From NCBI RefSeq assembly GCF_003182355.1, contig NZ_QGTW01000012.1, positions 124,001 to 188,000 on the forward strand: a stretch of 64,000 bases of DNA, read 5' to 3'. The notes beneath the pieces were generated by a model. It was not told where the DNA came from, made no database searches, and saw only the letters and a program-made list of their open reading frames with translations. Source of the DNA: Cytobacillus oceanisediminis. Lineage in GTDB: Bacteria; Bacillota; Bacilli; Bacillales; Cytobacillaceae. The position numbers were made by a program, and so were the translations under genes. This document shows positions 43,758 to 53,260 of this stretch, in pieces. The stretch's first letter is position 1. Each line of letters starts with the position of its first letter.

Positions 43758-43761
43758 TTAT
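43733..43761. terminator. Bidirectional terminator
   Basis: AAAAAGACGCC and GGCGTCTTTTT pair around TTTAGGG. On the minus strand it directly follows the SF1 helicase stop. Confidence 0.85.
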
Positions 43762-46004
43762 TTTCTCTGATTAAATTGTGAAGTAAGATAGGTGCCTGCA
43801 ACCGCAGAATCCAGCCTTGCGGCTACATACGGAGGCTTAGCCTTTTTATGCGTCTCTGCAGGCATGCCTAGCCACAATATTTGTTCATCAATTAATATGA
43901 ATGGAAACGGAAACCTATGGGGAATTACTTCGTCAGTCTGAATGGCTCGTATGGGATTCTGAGCAAGTAAGATTAACTTAGTGCTTTTATGTCTTAAAGA
44001 AAACACTTTGCCCCATCCCTCTCCAAGTTTTTCAGCCTCCGGCAGGGAAATAACGATCTTCCTTTGTGCAGACTGAATATCCTCTTTAACTCTTTCCATT
44101 TTCCGTGCATGCATCCATTGAAGGCGTGCATGCTGATTTTTGATCCATTTGCCTATTTTATCCGGATGGACTGCCTGTCCGTTTTGAAGCTGATGATCAG
44201 CCAGGCGGCGCCATGTTTTATTCCTGTATACATGCTTCTGGATAAAGTCCAGATCACAGATGTGGATGAACTTTCCTTTCGTCCTCGTAATGGCTACGTT
44301 TAAAAGCCTCTCGCTTTCTTTCCCGATCAATAGCATTCCAGCTCTTTCATGTGGAAAGGAATCCGCGGTATCAAAGATCATCACTTCCCGCTCGCTGCCC
44401 TGAAAACGATGGACAGTTGCAGCAATGATATCCGCTTCTGTCAGTTCTTTTTCATACAATTCTCCAAGCAATTGTTCCATTAATACAGCCTGAGCCCGGT
44501 ATGGAGTTACATATCCGATCGAACGGCTCCCCCCTATATAGGATTCGTGAATCAGCTGAAAAGAAAGAAGCAGATTCCACAAATTAATTCTCGAATTCGT
44601 GTTCCCGTCTTTAATGCCATATTCTCCTGAGCCAGCAGCATTTAGCAGAACGGACGCTTTGCCTGGAAAGGGTGCGCAAGCGGCAATATCGGACCTTGCA
44701 GCAAGAACATCCGGGTGGTCTCCCACCAGGGAATGGTAAATATGCTTATTGGAAAATGCTGAAATTTCAGGATGCATCCGGCGCTGCTCTTTTAACAAAA
44801 AAAGATGGGGATGCAAATATCCATCCTTCACTGCCTCAGATACCCCTGAGTGATGAAAGATATCCTCCCTTAGCCATTTTTCAGCCATTTTCTGGCGTGC
44901 GGCAGCAATTGGCGGAAGCTGCTTAAAATCCCCGCATATGATTACTCTTTTACCAAGAGAAGCTGCAAAGGCTGCCTGTGGAACATAGGCCATACTGGCT
45001 TCATCAAGAATGACTAAATCAAAATTCTTCTCATAAATAGCCGGATCACCCGCTGCTTTAGCCAATGTGGATCCTATTATAGAAGCGCTTTTGATAAACT
45101 CTATTTCTTTCTGTCTTATTTTTTCAAGGATTCCTGAAAGTTTCTTTTCGACGTCAATAAGCAGATCGGAATCCCTTTTGCTGAAGGAACGAGATAAATC
45201 ATACTTTAGCAATCGCCGCTCTTCAAATAAAGAGTCTTTCTTTTCAGCAAGATTGGAATGGTGTTTTTGTAAAAGGTAGTTCGCCGTCAGTGAAGGATGA
45301 TCTGATAAGGCTGGCCCAATCTGCGAACCATATCGGAGCAATTCTCCGTCAGGAACTTTCTTTTTATTTGCTGCAAAAGCCGAGATTTCAGCCATCAATA
45401 CATCTATGGCCTGATTGCTTTGGGCAAGGATCAAGACGCTTTGTCCTTTAAAATACTTATTGGCTGCCACACGGGCCAGTGTATAGGTCTTACCGGTTCC
45501 CGGAGGGCCCCATACATACGTAACCGGATTATACTTGGAACGTAAAATCAGCTCATGGGTGCTTGTTTTTATTTTATCTTCGGGATGTTTGGCTGGCATG
45601 GAAGGGTTCATCAGTTTTTTTATTCTGGATCTTTTCCTTTTGCTTTCCTTCATGTCTTCTAAGCGCTGATAAAGCTGATCTAAAAGCTCCCAAGGATCAT
45701 GTAGCAAATAAGTCTCCGACAAATCCATTCCTAAATTCTCATCCAAGGCAAGGATAACATTATTGCCTTCCGAAGAAAGGATGCGTCCCTCAACCTTCCT
45801 GCTTCCCCATTCAATTTTTATAGAAGATCCTGTTGGAACTTTAATGGTTGAAGGTGTGTCGAAAAAATAAGTATATGAATCTGATTTTGAAAGCAGCCGC
45901 CCATTAAGCATTAAGTAACGGGTGCTGCCGTATTTTTTTAGATGAATAATTTCAGCCAAAATTGCTTTTTGCCAATCTCTTATATAAGTGAGTGTTGCGG
46001 TCAT
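43758..46004 (-). CDS. SF1 helicase, Upf1/Dna2-type
   Basis: This is a 748 aa superfamily 1B-like helicase. Walker A is GPPGTGKT (about residue 165), followed by AQSNQAIDVL (Ia), LVILDEASMA (II), GDFKQLPP (III), LKEQRRMHP (IV), GYVTPYRAQ (V) and VHRFQGSERE/NVAITRTKGK (VI). A long insertion follows motif Ia. After the helicase core about 130 residues remain (LARLQWMHARKME ... ILIDEQILWLGMP), resembling a degenerate phospholipase-D-like or accessory domain. Single gene; role in DNA or RNA repair is inferred. Confidence 0.85.
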   Translation of the reverse strand: MTATLTYIRDWQKAILAEIIHLKKYGSTRYLMLNGRLLSKSDSYTYFFDTPSTIKVPTGSSIKIEWGSRKVEGRILSSEGNNVILALDENLGMDLSETYLLHDPWELLDQLYQRLEDMKESKRKRSRIKKLMNPSMPAKHPEDKIKTSTHELILRSKYNPVTYVWGPPGTGKTYTLARVAANKYFKGQSVLILAQSNQAIDVLMAEISAFAANKKKVPDGELLRYGSQIGPALSDHPSLTANYLLQKHHSNLAEKKDSLFEERRLLKYDLSRSFSKRDSDLLIDVEKKLSGILEKIRQKEIEFIKSASIIGSTLAKAAGDPAIYEKNFDLVILDEASMAYVPQAAFAASLGKRVIICGDFKQLPPIAAARQKMAEKWLREDIFHHSGVSEAVKDGYLHPHLFLLKEQRRMHPEISAFSNKHIYHSLVGDHPDVLAARSDIAACAPFPGKASVLLNAAGSGEYGIKDGNTNSRINLWNLLLSFQLIHESYIGGSRSIGYVTPYRAQAVLMEQLLGELYEKELTEADIIAATVHRFQGSEREVMIFDTADSFPHERAGMLLIGKESERLLNVAITRTKGKFIHICDLDFIQKHVYRNKTWRRLADHQLQNGQAVHPDKIGKWIKNQHARLQWMHARKMERVKEDIQSAQRKIVISLPEAEKLGEGWGKVFSLRHKSTKLILLAQNPIRAIQTDEVIPHRFPFPFILIDEQILWLGMPAETHKKAKPPYVAARLDSAVAGTYLTSQFNQRK

Positions 46005-46227
46005 ATCTCTCTTCCTTCGTTTAATTCGATATAAATATTCAATTAGATTAATATATCATGTAAGTGCCGATATGCAAAAGAAAAGATGGAGGCTGCTCGC
46101 TTCCATCCTTTCCTTTTATTGGTTATAAAGCTGCATTTAGCAGAAATAGAGGGTTAATTCCCCCGAAGTATGAGATAATGGATTAATAACACTTTTTAGT
46201 AATGGTGTTTAGAAAGCAGGGATAGTA

Positions 46228-46401
46228 TTGAAACGAAGAAATAAATTTGAACAAAATGATACCGTAATTTTAATTAACACGGGCGAGAAGGTTACAATCA
46301 ACAAATCATGCTATGTGGCTAAAATGAAAAAATACACATATACAATTAAAGAAAATCCGAAAATGTTCTACTTTGAGGAGGAAATGAAGGAGATTATTTA
46401 A
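46228..46401 (+). CDS. Small basic protein, 57 aa
   Basis: The TTG start at 46228 follows AGCAGGGAT. The product KRRNKFEQNDTVILINTGEKVTI ... AKMKKYTYTIKENPKMFYFEEE is compact and beta-rich. It ends by overlapping the stop of the converging LysM-GH18 gene. I do not recognise the family. Confidence 0.6.
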   Translation: MKRRNKFEQNDTVILINTGEKVTINKSCYVAKMKKYTYTIKENPKMFYFEEEMKEII

Positions 46402-47672
46402 TTTATTGCCTTTTCAATTATGAAATTTTTATCAGCAAAAGCCCAATTTTGCGGGAAAGGCAAACTTAATTGCCAATAAGTCATTCCCAAAAGGCTATAC
46501 TGATCAATTAATTTATATTTTTCAGTGATGCTTCGGATATCTTCAAACCAGACAAGATGCTCTTCTGCCCCTCTCCAGTATTTAAACCATGGAGAGGCCG
46601 CATAAGAATCGTACTGAATGATGGACCCCGTGCTTAAGGCCATGTTCTGAAGGGCTAGCAGGGAGTACGCTCGAGTTAAATTGTCCGCGGTCCTCCAATC
46701 ATAGCCATATAAAGGCAGAGCAATTTGAAGCTTCTCCGGTCTGATTTTGGTAATGGAATATTTAATAACCTCTTCTACCCACCATACAGGAGCTACCGGG
46801 TCAGGGGGGCCAGTCGGGTAGCCGTAATCCATGGTCATGACTGCCACAATATCAGCAGCCTCCCCAATTGCTTTATAATCATATGCCCCAATAATTCGGT
46901 TCGTTGGTATATCCTCTGTCTTGGCATGGACATTGACATGGAGAACAAGTGAGCCCAGAACATTTTTTAATTCTCTTAAAAATAAGCTGAAGTCCGGGCG
47001 CCTCAGCGGAGGAATGAATTCAAAATCCAGACTGACGCCTCCATAGCCCTTTTGATTAATAAAATTCATCAAGCTTAAAATTAAGTTCCGTCTGTATACT
47101 GGATTTTGCAGAACTCCTCCAATTAGTTCAGCGTTGAATTCCCCGCCTATCAGATTGCGTATCATTAATAGCGGTATAACATTCAGTCGCTTGCTCTCAG
47201 CAATGATTGCCTCATCTTCAAGTTCTGCATATGCATAGCCTTCCTTTGTTAAGGAGTAGGCTGAAATAGCAATATATGTCAGGTTTCTTGCTGTCTGCCT
47301 AAAAATGGGTAAGAAAGAATCAGGAGAATATGGGACAACGAAACCCAAAGTTTGCATGCTTAATCTAACTGGAGAAGGAATGTTTAGTTTTTGTCCGATA
47401 TGCAGCCATTCTGGCCTGATTCCCGGATTAGCTGAAAGGATTGCATTTACACTTGTTTGGAAGCGCTGGGCAATTCTCCAAAAAGTATCCCCCGCCTTAA
47501 CGATATAGGATCTCATTATTCCCTTGTCTTCCGGAATGTAGAGAGCCAATCCAGGAATAATTCTTGGTGCATTTTCCAGGCCGTTTGCAGTTATAATACT
47601 TTGAATGGATATATTGTATTTTTGTGAAATGGCCCATAAACTATCACCTGATTGAATCACATGAATCCCCAT
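46398..47672 (-). CDS. LysM-GH18 spore-type peptidoglycan hydrolase
   Basis: Two N-terminal LysM modules (IHVIQSGDSLWAISQKYN and YIVKAGDTFWRIAQRF) precede a GH18 domain with GGVSLDFEF as the catalytic DxxDxDxE-type strand and MTMDYGYP later. The plan matches YaaH/SleL, the N-acetylglucosaminidases that break down spore cortex in germination. It lacks a signal peptide, which fits deposition in the spore rather than secretion. 424 aa. Confidence 0.88.
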   Translation of the reverse strand: MGIHVIQSGDSLWAISQKYNISIQSIITANGLENAPRIIPGLALYIPEDKGIMRSYIVKAGDTFWRIAQRFQTSVNAILSANPGIRPEWLHIGQKLNIPSPVRLSMQTLGFVVPYSPDSFLPIFRQTARNLTYIAISAYSLTKEGYAYAELEDEAIIAESKRLNVIPLLMIRNLIGGEFNAELIGGVLQNPVYRRNLILSLMNFINQKGYGGVSLDFEFIPPLRRPDFSLFLRELKNVLGSLVLHVNVHAKTEDIPTNRIIGAYDYKAIGEAADIVAVMTMDYGYPTGPPDPVAPVWWVEEVIKYSITKIRPEKLQIALPLYGYDWRTADNLTRAYSLLALQNMALSTGSIIQYDSYAASPWFKYWRGAEEHLVWFEDIRSITEKYKLIDQYSLLGMTYWQLSLPFPQNWAFADKNFIIEKAIN

Positions 47673-47827
47673 CTTTACACCTCTTTTCCCCTATCCTTTA
47701 ATTAGTTTATGGCGGAGGCAAGCGTGAATAGTACTAAAGATAGAATGCAATCCCATTAGGCACATGAAAGCTATTTATTCAATTTGAAAAGCCTATCCCA
47801 ATGGGAATAAGCTTTGAGGGCTTAACA

Positions 47828-47902
47828 ATGAATCCGTTGACTGACGGTCTTTTGTGCGTGCTTTTAATGCTTTTTGCTGAGAAGAAGCGTCAAAAGGTCT
47901 GA
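47828..47902 (+). CDS. Possible 24-residue membrane microprotein
   Basis: ATG with GAGGGC eight bases upstream; the product MNPLTDGLLCVLLMLFAEKKRQKV is one hydrophobic stretch with a basic end. A terminator follows at 47969. Very short, so low confidence. Confidence 0.25.
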   Translation: MNPLTDGLLCVLLMLFAEKKRQKV

Positions 47903-47968
47903 ATAGCACCACTCTTTAGTTATTGCAGAAGTTGAGTCTTAGGGTATGTAAGAAACCGTTTAAATTAG

Positions 47969-48012
47969 ATAATGTTAAAGAAGTGGCATCAAAGAGAAGC
48001 CACTTCTTTTTA
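47969..48012 (+). terminator. Terminator, plus strand
   Basis: AAGAAGTGGC and GCCACTTCTTTTT pair around an 11-nt loop. Only the plus-strand side has a good T run, implying a plus-strand transcript from the spacer to its left. Confidence 0.65.
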
Positions 48013-48069
48013 CTAAGTCAGGAGAAATTTTAACATAATCATTCTGAGGAACTTTCAGAACGCCCTAAG

Positions 48070-48771
48070 TTACTGATAATCAGCCTCATGTCCGCTCAGC
48101 GAATCCATGTGGCTGGCAATCATGGCGATGATCGTACTTGCCTCCTCTTTGCTGAAGATAAAATGGTCTTCATCTTTAATCATTTCTTCGTCATCAGTCC
48201 AAATTCGGTTAACCCGTCGAAGCACTCCATCACCAGTTTCATGGACCACTCCAAACTGGTACGATACTTCCACTTCATCTTCTTTGAAAAAAGCGGTTAC
48301 TTCAGGTGTTTCCCATTCCACATCTACTTCCTCAAAAATATCTCCATCTTCATCTTCCACGACTTCATATTCATCCGCGATAACATAATCCCCATCTTCG
48401 GAGGCATATATAACATCGTCCTCTTCATCAGTTTCAAGCTCATAATAGTCATCATCTTCTCCATTCATGTAATCATGGAGGCTTTCATGGACTGTATCAA
48501 TAATGTCTTCGATATCAAAAAGCATGGTTTTAGATGTATGGCCAAGCTCAAAGTCAAAGTCTTCTACATAGAACTCTTCGTTATGAGGATCAAAGAAGAG
48601 GGTACAAAAATACTCCCTTTCGTTATCCTCAGTTTCAATAAAAAATTCCATTCTGGGATGCTTGGCACCCCTGTCAATAGACATATTGCCTATCTGATCA
48701 TATTTACTGCAAATCGATTCCAAATGATCCTGTAATTCACCGCTTACCCTGTCAAACCATTCAAGTGACAT
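48070..48771 (-). CDS. Acidic hypothetical protein, 233 aa
   Basis: I do not recognise this protein. Its middle is extremely acidic (DIFEEVDVEWETPEVTAFF, EYEVVEDEDGDIFEE), with aromatic-rich ends. Start at 48771 (MSLEWFDRVSG) after GAAGGG. Soluble, single gene. Possibly a stress or spore-associated protein by its composition; that is a guess. Confidence 0.7.
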   Translation of the reverse strand: MSLEWFDRVSGELQDHLESICSKYDQIGNMSIDRGAKHPRMEFFIETEDNEREYFCTLFFDPHNEEFYVEDFDFELGHTSKTMLFDIEDIIDTVHESLHDYMNGEDDDYYELETDEEDDVIYASEDGDYVIADEYEVVEDEDGDIFEEVDVEWETPEVTAFFKEDEVEVSYQFGVVHETGDGVLRRVNRIWTDDEEMIKDEDHFIFSKEEASTIIAMIASHMDSLSGHEADYQ

Positions 48772-48946
48772 GCTGCATCCCTTCCTCTCAAGGTTTTTCA
48801 AACCTATTGTTCCCTTTCCCTTCAATTTAAGTATGGGAGTATTAACCAAAATATTTTGGTCCCGGTCAATAGTCATAAAAGAAGTGAATAGTGCCATTTA
48901 AAATAGTTTCACGGTAAGGATTTGTGTAGTTTCAGGTGGCATTAAT

Positions 48947-49152
48947 GAGGTTGAATAGGTCCGATGGCAAGCTGTTTTGTTGGATAAGAGGCCCTCAAGA
49001 GGTTGATTAGTTCCGTTTGCAAGCTCTTTTATTGGATAAAGGCCCTCAAGAGGTTGGTTAGTTCCGATGGCAAGCCGTTTGTTGGGTAAGAGGCCCTAAA
49101 GAGGTTGAATAGTTCCGCTGGCAGGCTTTTGTCGGTTTTCAGTAGCATTAAT
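48947..49152. repeat. Tandem array of about four 51-52 bp units
   Basis: Units GAGGTTGA(A/T)TAG(G/T)TCCG ... GGATAAGAGGCCCTCAA start at 48947, 48999, 49050 and 49101. Both outer edges carry GCATTAATGA preceded by TTTCAG, like flanking direct repeats. Inside, GAGGCCCTC is a palindrome. No reading frame. Confidence 0.75.
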
Positions 49153-49265
49153 GATAGGGATGGTTCATGTACTCTTGCCATATTCCTGTTAATACAGGCA
49201 GTATGTTATCATTAAAAACTCTATTCAACAAAAAAGGTACCCAGCCTAATTGGGTACCTGCGTTA

Positions 49266-49844
49266 TTAAACCTGCAAACCATAGTTTCGGCAAAGTGCTG
49301 CTAGTCCGCCTGAAAAACCGCTTCCAATCGCATTGAATTTCCAGTCATTTCCATGGCGGTATAATTCGCAGAATACAACTGCTGTTTCAATTGAGAAGTC
49401 TTCGCCAAGGTCAAAACGGAGCAATTCCTGATTGTTTGATTCATCCACAAGTCTTACAAAAGCATTGGAGACTTGGCCGAAATTCTGCTGTCTTAATTCA
49501 GCATCATGAATCGTGACCGTTATTCCAATCCGATGAACATGGGCAGGGATTTTTGTGAAATCTACAACAAGCTGTTCATCATCGCCGTCTCCCTCGCCGG
49601 TCCTATTGTCTCCGGTATGTACAACTGCCCCGCTTGGATGCTGAAGGTTGTTGTAAAAAATAAAATCATGATCATTCACACATTTACTATTTTGATCAGC
49701 AAGAAATGCAGAAGCATCCAAATCAAAATCTTGTCCGCCGCTATACTTGTTTGTATCCCAGCCCAGTCCGATAACTGCTTTAGTCAATCCTGGATTCGTT
49801 TTTGTCAGATCAATTCTTTGTCCTTTTGATAATTGAATACCCAA
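49266..49844 (-). CDS. TerD family protein (first of two)
   Basis: This is a calcium-binding TerD-domain protein, 192 aa, of the tellurite-resistance/general-stress group (YceD/YceE type). [23 protein letters not shown] and the repeated [16 protein letters not shown] motifs carry the acidic calcium loops. It is close to its neighbour at 49920 (same order and length), so the pair is a recent duplication. No terC or yceF-type partners are nearby. Confidence 0.9.
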   Translation of the reverse strand: MGIQLSKGQRIDLTKTNPGLTKAVIGLGWDTNKYSGGQDFDLDASAFLADQNSKCVNDHDFIFYNNLQHPSGAVVHTGDNRTGEGDGDDEQLVVDFTKIPAHVHRIGITVTIHDAELRQQNFGQVSNAFVRLVDESNNQELLRFDLGEDFSIETAVVFCELYRHGNDWKFNAIGSGFSGGLAALCRNYGLQV

Positions 49845-49919
49845 AATTAGCCCCTCCTTTAAAAAACAAATATTTTAAAAAAACCAGGAAAAGCAGCTGC
49901 TCTTCCTGGCTAATGGAAT

Positions 49920-50501
49920 TTATCCTACCTGCAATCCGAAGTCAGTTGCAATTCGGGCAAGCCCGCCCTGGTATCCTGAACCGACAGCAGAGAATTTCCA
50001 TTCGCCATTATGGCGGTATAGTTCGCCCACAACGATAGCTGTTTCAATGGAGAAATCTTCCCCAAGGTCGTAGCGGATGATTTCTTCATTTGTTTCTTCG
50101 TTTACGATTCTTGCGAATGCATTTGAAACCTGTCCAAAGTTTTGTCCGCGGTTCTCACCATCATGAATAGTGATGACAAAGGAGATTTTTTCGATGTTTG
50201 CAGGAACGGCTCCAAGGTTTACCTTTACCTGCTCGTCGTCGCCGTCTCCTTCTCCTGTCCGATTATCGCCTGTATGGACGACAGAACCATTGCCGCCTTC
50301 AAGCTGGTTATAGAAAATGAAATCTTTATCAGATGCGCATTTTCCGTTTTCATCTAATAAAAACACACTCGCATCCAGGTCAAAGTCCAGCCCGCCATCA
50401 TATTTATTCGTATCCCAGCCAAGTCCAACAATAACCTTCGACAATCCAGGATTTGTTTTTGTTAAATCAATTTTTTGTCCTTTTGATAGAGAAATACCCA
50501 T
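49920..50501 (-). CDS. TerD family protein (second of two)
   Basis: This is a 193 aa paralogue of the 49266 gene with the same [20 protein letters not shown] and [16 protein letters not shown] calcium motifs. The two are 75 bp apart and transcribed together, upstream gene first. In B. subtilis such genes are induced by envelope stress; I find no clear ECF or SigB promoter here. Confidence 0.9.
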   Translation of the reverse strand: MGISLSKGQKIDLTKTNPGLSKVIVGLGWDTNKYDGGLDFDLDASVFLLDENGKCASDKDFIFYNQLEGGNGSVVHTGDNRTGEGDGDDEQVKVNLGAVPANIEKISFVITIHDGENRGQNFGQVSNAFARIVNEETNEEIIRYDLGEDFSIETAIVVGELYRHNGEWKFSAVGSGYQGGLARIATDFGLQVG

Positions 50502-50829
50502 TGTTCATTCATCCTTTCAATTTAAAAATATAAAGTTCATAAAGATGCAGGAAGCAATGCCTTTTAGGATAAAGCGATTGCAAAATATGTACTCTTTAAG
50601 TGTAAACGTTTAAAAAGAAATCGTAAACCGATATGGTATAAAGCTGGGAAAAAAGATGTATATCCTGACATTGAATAGTTTTAGCAACTCTCGCGGTATC
50701 CGTGTTTCTGCTGTAATTTTCTCCATCGAATTAACCATTTCCAGATAAATGGATAATTCTGCTCCTTCCTTATTAACTATTTTTCCTATATAATAGCTTG
50801 TTGGACAAAGAAAAAGGGGTGATGGATGA

Positions 50830-51759
50830 ATGGCAGAGTTAAAGCAGCTGGTTTTCTTTGATTTTGAAATGCTATGCAACAAAAAAGGGATGCTCTTTGA
50901 AGATATGGAAGCAATCCGCCTTGGTGCGGTTAAATATGAACTTGAAACAGGGAAAGTCACTGGGTTTGACCGGTACATCCGTCCTCAGGAGCAATCCCCT
51001 TTAAGCGCGTTTTGCAAAGAACTGACCGGGATCAAAGATTCGGATATAAGAGGAGCGGATGACTTTCCAGAAGTTTTCAAAGAATTTCTTTACTGGGTCG
51101 ATGGCGTCAAAAAAACACGGTTCTTTTCGTGGTCAACAAGTGACCTCTTAAGATTAAAAGCTGACGCAATCAGGCATCAGCTGCCCGAGGCCACAATTGA
51201 AAAAATAACGAAAAGATATGTAGATTTCCAGGCTATTTTTACAAAAAGGGCCGCCCGTACATCCCCTTCAGTGGAAAAGGCACTATCGTTTTATGGTATT
51301 GAGTTTATCGGAGAGCCCCACCATCCTATGTATGATGCTTATAATACATTTCGAATTTACCAGGCATTTGAAGAACAATTTGTAAAAACTGATTTAATTA
51401 TGCTGCAGCAATTTGTTTTTCAAGAGAGTGAACTTCCATCCATTGACATGATCAACAAGGAACTCAAAAAAACCTTTCAAAAAGACTTACTTGAATTTTT
51501 TGTTGAACTGAACGATGCAATAAGGATGAAGGACGCCTGGAAATTAGTTAAAAAAACAAGAAAGCTTGTAGAGAAGTATGAAAATATTCTTCTCAACCGA
51601 TCAGGGCTTTTTGATGCAGACCTGATTTCGAATATAAGGGAACTAATTGATTTTTATCATGAACTGCAATTCACTTATGAAGAGCACCGTTCCTTTACTT
51701 CAAAAATTATGATATTGCATGAACAAATGGTGGAGCCGCTTCAGAAGATTTGTGTATAA
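50830..51759 (+). CDS. DEDDh 3'-5' exonuclease-domain protein
   Basis: The N-terminal 185 residues are an exonuclease fold (KapD/RNase T-like): FFDFEM is motif I (Asp, Glu), and HHPMYDAYNT is the final His-Asp motif. The rest (about residues 200-309) is a helical extension with no motif. GGGGTGA precedes the ATG. Likely a ribonuclease or DNA proofreading-type nuclease; substrate unknown. Confidence 0.82.
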   Translation: MAELKQLVFFDFEMLCNKKGMLFEDMEAIRLGAVKYELETGKVTGFDRYIRPQEQSPLSAFCKELTGIKDSDIRGADDFPEVFKEFLYWVDGVKKTRFFSWSTSDLLRLKADAIRHQLPEATIEKITKRYVDFQAIFTKRAARTSPSVEKALSFYGIEFIGEPHHPMYDAYNTFRIYQAFEEQFVKTDLIMLQQFVFQESELPSIDMINKELKKTFQKDLLEFFVELNDAIRMKDAWKLVKKTRKLVEKYENILLNRSGLFDADLISNIRELIDFYHELQFTYEEHRSFTSKIMILHEQMVEPLQKICV

Positions 51760-51795
51760 AAAGGAGATGACCAAAATAGTCATCTCCTTTTTATG
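51759..51795. terminator. Bidirectional terminator
   Basis: AAAAGGAGATGAC and GTCATCTCCTTTTT pair around a short loop, shared by the exonuclease gene and the converging 47-aa gene. Confidence 0.8.
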
Positions 51796-51934
51796 TAGCC
51801 ATTCTTAGAAAATTGTAAAATGCTCTTCTCGCCCAATAGTTCATTTGGCTTTTAATAAAGCCGTTTCTGGTTAACACGGAGCCGGCAAGGATCAATAAAA
51901 TAATATTAAATATTTTTAACATGAGCTTATCCAT
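51791..51934 (-). CDS. Small membrane-anchored protein, 47 aa
   Basis: AGGAGG lies at the right spacing before the ATG at 51934. MDKLMLKIFNIILLILAGSVL is a membrane helix, then NGFIKSQMNYWARRAFYNFLRMAT is basic and aromatic. Conserved-looking small protein; no function known to me. Confidence 0.65.
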   Translation of the reverse strand: MDKLMLKIFNIILLILAGSVLTRNGFIKSQMNYWARRAFYNFLRMAT

Positions 51935-52235
51935 TCTGTAACCTCCTAATCTTTCATTAATTTGCCGTCCGACGCCAAAAATATAAGGGTATATTCTTTC
52001 CAATAAAATTTAGGTATTAACTGTACTAATTGTATTCGTTATCTATAATGGAAAATGCAGTTATCGTTTCTTCGCGCTATGTGCAGAGAAAAATTTATAC
52101 ACATTTTCTTATCGCAAATTCATTCAATTTTAAATAATAAAATAAATTAAACTGTATAAAAAGACGAATAATTTGGTTTTATGCACAATTTCAGAGATAA
52201 TAACAGTGCAAAAAACAATCAAGGAGCTGAACAGT

Positions 52236-53138
52236 TTGGAAAGAGTACAAATGGCAGAGGATTTGTCATTTTCACGGATTATTCATGGGTTATGGAGATT
52301 AGCCGATTGGAATTATTCTGATAAGGAAGTTATCGGCTTAATTGAACATTGCCTTGAGCTGGGAATTACGACATTCGACCATGCGGATATTTATGGCAGC
52401 TATACGTGTGAGGCTCTCTTTGGAAAGGCTCTTCAGCAAAAACCGGAGCTTCGTGACAGGATGGAGATTGTTACTAAATGCGGTATTGTACTTGAATCGC
52501 CGAACCGGCCTGATAATAAATCGCACCACTACAATACAAGTAAAAAACATATCATCTCCTCTGCAGAAATGTCGTTGAGGCATCTGCAAACGGAATACAT
52601 AGATACCTTGCTGATTCATCGCCCTGACCCATTTATGGATCCTGCGGAAGTTGCAGAGGCTTTTACACAGTTAAAGACTTCCGGCAAGGTGAAGCATTTT
52701 GGAGTCTCTAATTTTAAAAGCCATCAATTTACGATGCTGCAATCTTATTTGGACTTCGAATTGATTACGAATCAAATTGAGCTATCCGCTTATCATCTTG
52801 AGAACTTTGCGGATGGAACATTAAACCTTTGCCAGGAAAAAAGAATTCCCCCTATGGCTTGGTCGCCTTTAGCCGGAGGAAAAATCTTCAGTGGAGATAA
52901 TGAAAAATCGGAACGTTTAAAAAATACGATTACTAAGATTGCTGAAGAAATCGGTGCCAGTGACATTGATGAAGTTCTTTATGCCTGGCTTTTAAATCAT
53001 CCCGCTCGGATTATGCCAATTGTTGGATCAGGTAAAAAAGAACGAATTGAACGAGCGGTTGAGGCATTGAAGCACTATCTAAACAGAGATCAATGGTTCG
53101 AAATTCTGCAGAGCTCGATGGGCCATGATATTCCTTAG
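52236..53138 (+). CDS. Aldo/keto reductase
   Basis: This is an NADPH-dependent oxidoreductase of the AKR family, 300 aa. FDHADIYG holds the catalytic Asp and Tyr region, KHFGVSNF and NQIELSAYH match strands 6-7, and PIVGSGKKERI the cofactor end. The start is TTG at 52236 after AAGGAG (product MERVQMAEDLSFSR), which fits the YdhF-like subgroup; upstream codons lack a ribosome site. Confidence 0.88.
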   Translation: MERVQMAEDLSFSRIIHGLWRLADWNYSDKEVIGLIEHCLELGITTFDHADIYGSYTCEALFGKALQQKPELRDRMEIVTKCGIVLESPNRPDNKSHHYNTSKKHIISSAEMSLRHLQTEYIDTLLIHRPDPFMDPAEVAEAFTQLKTSGKVKHFGVSNFKSHQFTMLQSYLDFELITNQIELSAYHLENFADGTLNLCQEKRIPPMAWSPLAGGKIFSGDNEKSERLKNTITKIAEEIGASDIDEVLYAWLLNHPARIMPIVGSGKKERIERAVEALKHYLNRDQWFEILQSSMGHDIP

Positions 53139-53218
53139 AAGCAGAAGAGTAAAAGTACTCCTCTCGGAAAAAAGGTAAGAGGCTTTCCCTGGCTTCTATT
53201 TATTGGTTTGAACTATAA

Positions 53219-53260
53219 AAAGGATGGCCCGAAGGAACCCGGAAACCATCCTTTTTTATT
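53219..53260. terminator. Terminator after the degraded lipoprotein gene
   Basis: AAAGGATGG and CCATCCTTT pair, followed by T residues. Its position right behind the second stop codon supports reading the lipoprotein through to 53261. Confidence 0.7.

Larger units (their letters stand above)
47690..48069. other. Gene-free spacer with a terminator and one possible microprotein
   Basis: Apart from the candidate 24-codon frame at 47828-47902 and the terminator at 47969-48012, I see no gene. CCCAATGGG near 47800 is a small palindrome. Confidence 0.3.

Noticed and set aside
49266-50501. Tellurite resistance operon
   Set aside because: Only two TerD paralogues are present; TerC, TerA or YceF-type partners are missing in the window.
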